From contig JACQLI010000062.1 in assembly GCA_016204125.1 (NCBI GenBank), positions 1 through 6,064 of the forward strand: a stretch of 6,064 bases of DNA, in the 5' to 3' direction. Shown here one piece after another: positions 1-5,571 of this stretch. Below the pieces are notes generated by a model. That model ran no database searches and was not told the origin of the DNA. It was given only the letters and a program-made list of their open reading frames with translations. The number at the start of each line of letters is the position of its first letter. The stretch's first letter is position 1. Origin of the DNA: Candidatus Omnitrophota bacterium (GTDB lineage: Bacteria > Omnitrophota > Omnitrophia > Omnitrophales > JACQLI01). A program made the translations under genes and the position numbers.

Positions 1-47
1 CCTTAATCCTCCCCCCGCTTCAGCGGGGGGAGGAGAGGAGGGGGGTG
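1..47. repeat. GC-rich palindromic repeat-like element
   Basis: Bases 8-18 (CCTCCCCCCGC) and 23-33 (GCGGGGGGAGG) form a perfect 11-bp inverted repeat around a TTCA tetraloop. The flanking CCT at 1-3 can pair with AGG at 36-38. The GAGGGGGGTG at 38-47 would need a CACCCCCCTC partner just before the window, so the left arm is probably cut off. C-rich/G-rich palindromes of this style occur as dispersed REP- or MITE-like repeats in many environmental bacteria. That this one is multicopy is inferred, since only one copy is visible. A contig end in a repeat is also a common place for assembly to stop. Confidence 0.6.
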
Positions 48-1417
48 TTTTTGCTCAGATTCGTCGGAAGATTGTCGAGGCTTTTCAAAAAGAAGGCGCC
101 GATGCGTGGTTCGTGAAATCAGCGTCCAGTTTCTTACCAGAAGGTTTTCAATGTGAGTGTGGCTCGAAAGAGTTTGAGAAAGAAGTGGATATCATTGATG
201 TTTGGTTTGACTCAGGTGTTAGCCATCAAGCGGTACTCAAAAAATCGAAGGAGCTTAAATACCCCGCAGATCTTTATCTGGAAGGCTCTGACCAGCATCG
301 GGGGTGGTTTCAGAGTGCTTTGACAACTGGCATGGCGCTGGACAGCCGATCGCCATTCGATGGTGTTTTAACGCACGGTTTTGTCGTCGACGGCGAAGGG
401 AAGAAAATGTCAAAGTCCGCTGGAAATGTGCTTGCCCCTCAAGATGTGATGAAAGAATTTGGGAGTGATGTCTTGAGGCTTTGGGTTGCGGCCTGCGATT
501 ACGAATTTGATGTAAGGCTTTCAAAGGAGATTCTGAAACAGCTCGTCGAATCGTATCGAAAGATCCGTAACACCTTCCGCTATCTTCTTGGGAACCTCTA
601 TGATTTCGATTACAAAAAGGACCGAGTTCCTTTTGAAAAAATGGAACCACTTGACAGATGGGCACTCGGAAAATGTCTCAAGGTCGTGCAAGAGGCCTCC
701 TCCTATTACGATGCATTTGAATTTCATCCTGTTTATCGAAGAGTCTATGAATTCTGCACGATCGATCTGAGCGCCTTCTATTTTGATGTATTAAAAGACA
801 CGCTCTACACGGCACGTCAAGATGGGGCCAAAAGACGCTCAGCCCAGACGGTGCTTTTTTTCATCCTTCGGAATCTCGTGAAAGTGATGGCGCCGATACT
901 TCCTTTTACCATGGATGAGATATGGCGGAATCTCGTTATTCAGGAAGGGATCCAGAGTGTCCACGAGACCGAATGGCCAAGAGAGCATGGTGAACTTATC
1001 GATGAGGTTGCGTTAAAAGATTGGGAAGATTTTTTGGCCATCCGCGACCCTATTAATAGAGAGCTTGAAAAGAAGCGAGAAGAAAAGGTTATTGGGAGTT
1101 CCTTAGAGGCCAAAGTCGTGCTGACAACCGATAACCCCGAGCTTTTGGATTACTTGGAAAGACTCAAGAAGGATTTGCCTTTCGCGCTGATTGTCTCCCA
1201 GGTTGAAATTGTCGCCAAAGCAAATCGGGATTCCTGGAATATGATTTCTCTGACCCTTCCTTCCGATGGACGGACACGGTCAGTGGGGATTCGGGTGGAG
1301 GAGGCAGAGGGAAAGAAATGTGTCCGCTGTTGGAATTACTCAAACTTTGTAGGTACCCACCCAGAGCATCCCGCTCTTTGCGAAAAGTGTGTTGAAGCGG
1401 TCTCAAAAATCCGATAA
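2..1417 (+). CDS. ileS: Isoleucyl-tRNA synthetase, C-terminal half (5' end outside window)
   Basis: This cytoplasmic enzyme charges tRNA-Ile with isoleucine. About 471 codons are visible and the N-terminal part (HIGH motif, editing domain) lies before the window. Seen in order: a CECG zinc-site pair (152-163), DVWFDSG (197-217), the YLEGSDQHRGWF core motif, KMSKS (404-418) for ATP-dependent activation, the helical anticodon-binding domain (RIRNTFRYLLGN, MAPILPFTMDEIW), and a C-terminal C4 zinc finger with CVRC (1319-1330) and CEKC (1379-1390). The zinc finger marks the bacterial type related to E. coli IleS. Homology is clear from about base 65 onward. The frame is also open from base 2 to 64, but there it runs through a palindromic repeat and reads as Pro/Gly/Ala/Glu-rich sequence unlike IleS. 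An internal GTG at 113 is not a credible start, because typical IleS sequence (KEGADAWF) continues upstream of it. The TAA stop is nine bases before the next gene. Confidence 0.97.
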   Translation, partial: LNPPPASAGGGEEGGVFAQIRRKIVEAFQKEGADAWFVKSASSFLPEGFQCECGSKEFEKEVDIIDVWFDSGVSHQAVLKKSKELKYPADLYLEGSDQHRGWFQSALTTGMALDSRSPFDGVLTHGFVVDGEGKKMSKSAGNVLAPQDVMKEFGSDVLRLWVAACDYEFDVRLSKEILKQLVESYRKIRNTFRYLLGNLYDFDYKKDRVPFEKMEPLDRWALGKCLKVVQEASSYYDAFEFHPVYRRVYEFCTIDLSAFYFDVLKDTLYTARQDGAKRRSAQTVLFFILRNLVKVMAPILPFTMDEIWRNLVIQEGIQSVHETEWPREHGELIDEVALKDWEDFLAIRDPINRELEKKREEKVIGSSLEAKVVLTTDNPELLDYLERLKKDLPFALIVSQVEIVAKANRDSWNMISLTLPSDGRTRSVGIRVEEAEGKKCVRCWNYSNFVGTHPEHPALCEKCVEAVSKIR

Positions 1418-1426
1418 TCTAAAGTC

Positions 1427-2986
1427 ATGAATCCCTACGATAAAAGAAGGAAACGGATCCTTAAGCGAATTCTTGTCGGTGTGACTCTTTTTGTCCTTAG
1501 TTTCAGTGTCCTGGGTGTCCTCGGTCTCCTTTTAGGCAACTCTTTCCTGGAATTAGGTGATGGAAATCCCCTCATATGGGTTCTTTTAACCACCCTTTTG
1601 GCTGTTTTGGGGTATCAACCAGTGGACCAGCTCTACGGCTGGCTTTTTAGACAAGTTTTCTTTCCTCGCCGTTCTCATTTACTTCAAATTCTAAACCACC
1701 TAACTCAAGATTTGACAGGGAGTTACGATTTGACCGAATTATCCAACTTTCTGGTCAACACCCTTGGCGAGGTTCTTCAGTTTAAGACCGTTTCCCTATT
1801 AGTTCGAGCTCCACGAGGAGAAGGGTATGTGATCACTTCTGCCTACGGTTGGAATGTGAGCGACTATCGGAAGCTCCGTATCCAAGCTAACAACCCTCTT
1901 TTGGAACTGATGAAGGCGGCTCCTAACCAGGTTTTAGTAAGAGAAAAGGTGGTGCGTTCGCTGACTTGGCAGGAGGCTAATGGGTTGACGAGCCAGTTTG
2001 AGGCGTTTCATGCGACATGTGTCATTCCGCTCTGGGTGAAGACAGAACTTATTGGTTCAATCAATCTTTTAACCCCTTCCTCTAACCGCCCCATCGATGA
2101 GGGGGACCTCCGATGTTTCAGAGACTTTGCTGGGGAGGTGGCAAAGAGTATCCATGGCGCCCTCATTCTTCACGAGCTTAAGGAGCAAAATGAGGAACTG
2201 AGAGACACTCAATCTCAACTTCTCCAGGCCGCAAAGCTGGCTGCTATTGAGCAATTGGCGTCAGGGATTGCCCATGAAATCCACAACCCCCTGACCATTA
2301 TTTCGGGCAAGGCACAGGTCTTGCTTCTTCAGAAGGACCGAAAATTCTATGATGAGAAGGTGGAAGAGGTCCTTAAAACCATCGTCAAGCAGACCAAGCG
2401 TGCGGCCGATATTACAAGGAAGCTCCTGATGTTCTCACAGGCGTCGGCATCCCTTAGGGAAAAGCTCAGATTAGAGACGGTTTTAGATGACACGATTTCA
2501 TTGATTGCATACCAGACCTCTCTTGAGGGGACGAAGATTCAGCGCCATATAGGTCAGGAGTTGCCCGACTTTTTTGGGAACGTTCAGGAACTTAGGGAAG
2601 TTTTTCTCAACCTGATTTTGAATGCCCTTCAGGCGACAGGGCCAGGCGGGGAGATTCAAATAGGGATGACTTATCAGAAGGCGGATAAGATTTTTGTGAT
2701 TCAGGTTTCAGACAATGGGCCTGGTATCCTTCAGGAGAATTTGGAGAAGGTTTTCAACCCTTTCTTTACGACACGGTCTGAAGGCGCAGGACTCGGACTT
2801 TTTGTCACTCAACAGATTGTGAACCGTTACGGTGGTTCAATTCGGGTAGAAAGTGAGGCGGGACAGGGGACTCTTTTTGTGATCGAGCTCCCTTATGAGG
2901 AACCACCCGCCTTAGCCAATGCCGATTCGGCTAATTCTGAAATAGGAGGTGAGGAGGAACATGACACGTTTATTGGTGGTCGATGA
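1427..2986 (+). CDS. Membrane-anchored GAF-domain sensor histidine kinase
   Basis: A 519-residue sensor kinase of a two-component system. Two hydrophobic segments (about residues 13-38 and 48-63) flank a loop of roughly ten residues, so there is no sizeable periplasmic sensor. A GAF-like domain follows (about 85-248), then a short coiled coil (about 249-272). The HisKA domain has phospho-accepting His283 in IAHEIHNPL. The HATPase domain has the N box (NLILNA, Asn399), G1 box (DNGPGI, 429-434), F box (FNPFFTT, 443-449) and G2 box (GAGLGL, 453-458). All catalytic boxes look intact, so it should be active. The ATG start is nine bases after the ileS stop and has no clear Shine-Dalgarno sequence, which suggests co-transcription and re-initiation after ileS. 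The acidic C-terminal tail (from about 490) overlaps the receiver gene by 26 bases. The layout of GAF after membrane helices resembles PrsK-type kinases, but the signal cannot be told from sequence. Confidence 0.93.
   Translation: MNPYDKRRKRILKRILVGVTLFVLSFSVLGVLGLLLGNSFLELGDGNPLIWVLLTTLLAVLGYQPVDQLYGWLFRQVFFPRRSHLLQILNHLTQDLTGSYDLTELSNFLVNTLGEVLQFKTVSLLVRAPRGEGYVITSAYGWNVSDYRKLRIQANNPLLELMKAAPNQVLVREKVVRSLTWQEANGLTSQFEAFHATCVIPLWVKTELIGSINLLTPSSNRPIDEGDLRCFRDFAGEVAKSIHGALILHELKEQNEELRDTQSQLLQAAKLAAIEQLASGIAHEIHNPLTIISGKAQVLLLQKDRKFYDEKVEEVLKTIVKQTKRAADITRKLLMFSQASASLREKLRLETVLDDTISLIAYQTSLEGTKIQRHIGQELPDFFGNVQELREVFLNLILNALQATGPGGEIQIGMTYQKADKIFVIQVSDNGPGILQENLEKVFNPFFTTRSEGAGLGLFVTQQIVNRYGGSIRVESEAGQGTLFVIELPYEEPPALANADSANSEIGGEEEHDTFIGGR
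2945..2957 (+). promoter_or_regulatory. Tandem Shine-Dalgarno sequences of the receiver gene
   Basis: GGAGGTGAGGAGG lies inside the 3' end of the kinase gene. The first GGAGG ends 11 bases before the ATG at 2961, and the second ends three bases before it. Together they support 2961 as the start. A GTG at 2949 lies inside this motif and has no ribosome site of its own at a suitable distance, so the four-residue-longer version is unlikely. Confidence 0.8.
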
Positions 2987-3335
2987 TGAAGCGGAGATTT
3001 GCAATTTCTTGAAGTCGTTTTTTGAGGACAGAGATTTTGAAGTGCAAACAGCCCTATCAGGAGAGAAAGCTATGGAGCTTGTCTCAACCTTCCGTCCCCA
3101 GGTGATTCTCTTGGATATCAAGATGGGCAATGTGGATGGATTGAATGTCCTTCAACAGGTCAAGAGCAAGAATCCTAAAATCAAAGTGATTATGGTAACG
3201 GCTCTTGAAACAACGGACAAGATTGAGCAGGCCATGCGTCTGGGGGCTGACAATTACATCACAAAGCCCTTGAGCCTGGAGTATCTTGAGAAGGACGTTC
3301 AAGAGAAAATCGCAAATCTAGCCGCCAGATCTTGA
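2961..3335 (+). CDS. Single-domain CheY-like response regulator
   Basis: A 124-residue receiver with no output domain. The acidic pocket is Asp8/Asp9 (VVDDE), the phosphorylation site is Asp52 (LLDIKM), and the switch residues are Thr80 (VTA) and Lys102 (KP), so all key residues are present. It overlaps the kinase gene by 26 bases in another frame, which makes it the likely partner of that kinase and probably translationally coupled to it. Without a DNA-binding or enzymatic domain it must act through protein contact, as a phosphorelay intermediate, or on a neighbouring effector. The GAF/HD-GYP protein encoded 69 bases downstream is the obvious candidate, because many HD-GYP phosphodiesterases of the RpfG type carry a fused receiver and this one does not. 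That link is inferred from gene order. The ATG at 2961 is preferred because of its strong ribosome-binding site and because MTRLLVVDDE is a normal receiver N terminus. Confidence 0.93.
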   Translation: MTRLLVVDDEAEICNFLKSFFEDRDFEVQTALSGEKAMELVSTFRPQVILLDIKMGNVDGLNVLQQVKSKNPKIKVIMVTALETTDKIEQAMRLGADNYITKPLSLEYLEKDVQEKIANLAARS

Positions 3336-3366
3336 TTTTTTCTATAAGTCAGCTATCCTTCAAAAC

Positions 3367-3398
3367 AAAGGCTGAGAAAGAGCATTTTCTAGCCTTTT
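3367..3398 (+). terminator. Hairpin between receiver and HD-GYP genes, possible weak terminator
   Basis: AAAGGCT (3367-3373) pairs with AGCCTTT (3391-3397), and AGAAA (3375-3379) pairs with TTTCT (3386-3390). This gives about 12 paired positions with one bulged G and a six-base loop. The stem ends in a run of only four T (3395-3398), and the stem is not GC-rich, so an intrinsic terminator would be leaky. It sits seven bases before the HD-GYP start codon, so it could instead shape translation of that gene. Confidence 0.35.
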
Positions 3399-3404
3399 CA
3401 ATCT

Positions 3405-4649
3405 ATGCCTAGCCAAAAGACCCGTTCAGTTGATTACCACGAAGCCCTTCGGGACATCGCGAAGAGTCTAGTCCGTCTGAAACGTCCTGAAAGGCTCCTC
3501 AAGATGATCACCCGATACATCGATCGGGAACTTGGCCTTACCCACGCAGCCATTCTTGTCTATGAACCTGAGAGATCCCGTTACACCATTTTTGATTCGA
3601 AGGGGATACGAAAGATTCCCCGCAGTCTTATTAAATTCGATCAAGATTATCCTCTGATTCGATGGTTTTCATCCAAAGATAAAGAAACAGAATCGCTTCG
3701 CCAGTATCTTTCCAAACAGAAGATTCGCGAGATTCTGAGCAATGGTGTCGCTGCCAAGCTCAAACCTGAAACCAAAGCAGAGCTCAGCCGCGTTCAGCGT
3801 TCTCTCAATGATCTTCGGGCGGATATTGCCATTCCAGGTTTTTTTAAAGATTCACTGATAGGAATTCTTCTGTTGGGAGAGAAGTTGAGCCGTCGGCTTT
3901 TTACTCGGACCGAAATCCACTTTTTTGAAACCCTTGTCCACGATGCCGCCATAGCGGTCAAAACATCCGAATATCACCAGCACCTTATCGAGCGGAACCT
4001 TGAACTTGAAGTTAGGAAAAAGCAACTGGAAGAGAGGCTTCACGAGATTGAAAGGCTTCGGAAGAAAGAACAGTCCACCTACTACGAAATCATGAAGTCT
4101 TTGGCCCAAGAGGTTCATGCAAAGGATCCGTATACCTTTGGTCATATCCATCAGGTTGAAAGGCTGGGAGTGATGACTGCAGAGGAGTTGGGTCTTGACC
4201 TCAGCGGAAAAAGAAAGGATGTCCTCTCTGCGGGCCTTCTCTTGCATGATGTCGGTAAGGTCGGAATTCCTGACAACGTTCTCAAAAAGCCAGGTGGTCT
4301 CGACCGTGAGGAATGGAAAATTATGCGTCAGCATGTCGAAAAAGGGGTCAAGATTTTGGAGCCTTTGTCTGACTTTAAAGAGGTGGCGGAAATTGTTTGG
4401 TGTCATCATGAGAATTACGATGGTTCGGGTTACCCAAGGGGGCTCAAGGGAGAAGCGATTCCTATCGAGGCGAGAATCGTTTCAGTTGTTGATGCCTTTC
4501 ATGCCATTGTCTCAACCCGCTGTTATCGTGAAGGAAGACCTGTTGAGGTGGCCTTTCAGGAATTAAGGCGATGCGCGGGGACTCAGTTCGATCCCAAGGT
4601 CGTCGAGGCCTTCATCCGTGCGATGAAAAAGAGGCCCAAACGAGGCTGA
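3405..4649 (+). CDS. GAF plus HD-GYP protein, predicted cyclic-di-GMP phosphodiesterase
   Basis: A 414-residue cytoplasmic protein with no membrane segment. An N-terminal GAF-like sensor region spans about residues 14-190. A strongly charged coiled coil (about 190-225) joins it to an HD-GYP domain (about 226-408). Visible motifs are DPYTFGH (His247), the HD pair His281/Asp282 with Lys285 (LLHDVGKVGIPD), His310, the signature HHENYDGSGYP (334-344) and Asp363 (VVDAFHAI). These are the family's usual metal and substrate residues, so hydrolysis of c-di-GMP to pGpG or GMP is the expected activity. The signature is intact, but specificity for c-di-GMP rather than another cyclic dinucleotide is inferred. 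The ATG at 3405 has no recognisable Shine-Dalgarno sequence and follows a hairpin, so expression may be low or structure-dependent. Its position after a kinase and a lone receiver suggests a shared pathway, with the GAF domain as a second input. Confidence 0.92.
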   Translation: MPSQKTRSVDYHEALRDIAKSLVRLKRPERLLKMITRYIDRELGLTHAAILVYEPERSRYTIFDSKGIRKIPRSLIKFDQDYPLIRWFSSKDKETESLRQYLSKQKIREILSNGVAAKLKPETKAELSRVQRSLNDLRADIAIPGFFKDSLIGILLLGEKLSRRLFTRTEIHFFETLVHDAAIAVKTSEYHQHLIERNLELEVRKKQLEERLHEIERLRKKEQSTYYEIMKSLAQEVHAKDPYTFGHIHQVERLGVMTAEELGLDLSGKRKDVLSAGLLLHDVGKVGIPDNVLKKPGGLDREEWKIMRQHVEKGVKILEPLSDFKEVAEIVWCHHENYDGSGYPRGLKGEAIPIEARIVSVVDAFHAIVSTRCYREGRPVEVAFQELRRCAGTQFDPKVVEAFIRAMKKRPKRG

Positions 4650-4668
4650 TCCCGCCCATCAAGTTTTC

Positions 4669-4697
4669 TTGTTTCCAAAGCCTTCCATGAGTATAAT
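4669..4697 (+). promoter_or_regulatory. Predicted sigma-70-type promoter for dksA-like/lspA/lgt
   Basis: A perfect -10 box TATAAT (4692-4697) lies 17 bases after TTGTTT (4669-4674), which matches the -35 consensus at three of six positions. Transcription would start near 4704, about 38 bases before the GTG of the DksA-like gene. It lies in the 92-bp gap after the HD-GYP stop, where a new transcription unit is expected. It is the clearest promoter in the window. Confidence 0.6.
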
Positions 4698-4701
4698 GAC
4701 G

Positions 4702-4733
4702 CCTCTTATTCAGCCTGCCCTTAGGGGGCGAGG
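4702..4733 (+). other. Possible leader stem overlapping the ribosome-binding site
   Basis: In the predicted 5' leader, GCCC (4717-4720) can pair with GGGC (4726-4729), and CCTC (4702-4705) can stack on it by pairing with GAGG (4730-4733). The second helix would cover part of the AGGAG Shine-Dalgarno sequence at 4731-4735. The helices are only four base pairs each with an internal loop, so folding is uncertain and no known riboswitch class is recognised. Confidence 0.25.
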
Positions 4734-4735
4734 AG
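4731..4735 (+). promoter_or_regulatory. Shine-Dalgarno sequence of the DksA-like gene
   Basis: AGGAG lies six bases before the GTG at 4742. This spacing is close to ideal and settles the GTG start, as no ATG is available nearby in this frame. Confidence 0.75.
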
Positions 4736-4741
4736 TTACGA

Positions 4742-5128
4742 GTGCTAAAAAAGATCGATTTGGACCATTTTAAAAAGCTCCTTGAAGCAGCCCGCAAGAA
4801 GATCGCGGGGGATCTCACTCATCTTGAGAAAGACTCCCTCAATCAAAGCCAGCGGGATGCGTCAGGCGATCTTTCTGGCTATTCCTTTCATATTGCGGAT
4901 ATGGCTACCGACAATTTTGATAGAGAATTCAATCTTGATCTTGCTTCGAGCGAACAGCAACTCCTGAATCAAATCGATGATGCCGTTCGCAAGATTGACG
5001 AAGGAAAGTTCGGCATCTGTGAAGTCTGTGAAAAACCGATCGCACAAAAACGCCTCATCGCAGTTCCTTACGCCCGTTTTTGTCTCAAGTGTCAATCAGA
5101 GGAGGAGAAGAAAAAACGCCGAGCCTAA
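4742..5128 (+). CDS. DksA/TraR-family C4 zinc-finger protein
   Basis: A 128-residue protein of the DksA/TraR family, whose members bind in the RNA polymerase secondary channel and adjust promoter output, often with ppGpp. The N-terminal helix (about 5-35) and the helix at about 66-88 can form the coiled coil. Between them lies an acidic turn, ADMATDNFDRE (about 52-62), matching the position of the coiled-coil tip that carries the functional aspartates in E. coli DksA. The C-terminal zinc finger has Cys93, Cys96, Cys114 and Cys117 (CEVC and CLKC), followed by a Glu/Lys/Arg-rich tail. It is shorter than E. coli DksA (151 residues) and fits the shorter COG1734-type members, so true DksA function is likely but not certain. 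The GTG start has a good AGGAG site and a promoter upstream. As first gene before lspA and lgt it probably leads their operon. Confidence 0.9.
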   Translation: MLKKIDLDHFKKLLEAARKKIAGDLTHLEKDSLNQSQRDASGDLSGYSFHIADMATDNFDREFNLDLASSEQQLLNQIDDAVRKIDEGKFGICEVCEKPIAQKRLIAVPYARFCLKCQSEEEKKKRRA

Positions 5129-5571
5129 ACCGCGGACTTTTCTTTCTTCTCGCTGGATTAGTCGTCCTCCTAGACCAGCTCACGAAAGCCTTCGCATTAA
5201 AATTCTTGAGTTTTGGAGAAAGCTGGCCAGTCTTGTCTTCTATCTTTCACCTTACCCTTGTCCAGAACCAGGGAATCGCTTTCGGACTCTTTCAGGGATT
5301 TGATAAGATTCTTCTTTTGATAATTACTGTAAGCATCGGAATTTTGGTTGTCGTTGCACTACGATCCGACCCATTACGTCCAAGGGCCCATTTGGCTCTC
5401 GGACTGATCTTGGGAGGGGCTTTCGGCAATTGGATAGATCGGATTCGAATCGGTTCAGTGATTGATTTTCTTGATTTTCGAATCTGGCCTGTTTTTAACT
5501 TAGCTGATACAGCGATTACAATTGGTGTGGGTCTTTTCATGTTGGAATTTTTCAAAAAAAGTCACGCGTAG
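5089..5571 (+). CDS. lspA: Lipoprotein signal peptidase II
   Basis: An inner-membrane aspartyl peptidase that removes the signal peptide from prolipoproteins after Lgt has lipidated the +1 cysteine. Numbered from GTG 5089 (160 residues), the family blocks are the LLDQLTK motif in the first helix (about 27-33), the NQGIAFG block (60-66), GGAFGNWIDR (about 109-118) with catalytic Asp126 in VIDF, and FNLADTAI with catalytic Asp140. About four membrane helices are visible (near 15-31, 75-93, 100-115, 133-152), and the length is normal for the family. The start is uncertain. GTG 5089 and TTG 5080 both lack a Shine-Dalgarno sequence and overlap the end of the DksA-like gene. A strong purine-rich site at 5098-5107 is followed by no ATG, GTG or TTG in frame, only an ACG at 5116 that would give a more typical N terminus. 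Translation is probably coupled to the upstream gene. The TAG stop directly abuts the lgt ATG. Confidence 0.93.
   Translation: MSIRGGEEKTPSLNRGLFFLLAGLVVLLDQLTKAFALKFLSFGESWPVLSSIFHLTLVQNQGIAFGLFQGFDKILLLIITVSIGILVVVALRSDPLRPRAHLALGLILGGAFGNWIDRIRIGSVIDFLDFRIWPVFNLADTAITIGVGLFMLEFFKKSHA

Noticed and set aside
23..46. G-quadruplex in the G-rich arm
   Set aside because: Only two runs of three or more G occur on this strand within the element, separated by GG pairs, and the perfect hairpin is the simpler structure.
1..47. CRISPR repeat or rho-independent terminator
   Set aside because: Only one palindromic unit is present with no spacers, and it sits within an open coding frame rather than after a gene; the T-run after it is short and 3' bases resume IleS coding sequence.
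113..115. GTG at 113 as a true start of a shortened ileS
   Set aside because: Conserved IleS sequence (KEGADAWF) is encoded upstream, and the half-protein would lack the HIGH motif and editing domain.
3333..3359. Promoter in the gap before the HD-GYP gene (TTGATT with TATCCT, or TATAAG at 3343)
   Set aside because: TTGATT and TATCCT are only 15 bases apart and both are imperfect; TATAAG has no -35 match at 16-18 bases. Too weak to call.
3852..4409. A 185-codon open frame on the minus strand opposite the HD-GYP gene
   Set aside because: It is fully antisense to a gene with intact catalytic motifs, shows no recognisable domain and no clear ribosome-binding site, and is best explained by the codon bias of the + strand gene.
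4660..4674. CAAG-TTTT-CTTG followed by TTT as a terminator for the HD-GYP gene
   Set aside because: The stem is only four weak base pairs and its end overlaps the proposed -35 box, so it is not credible as an intrinsic terminator.
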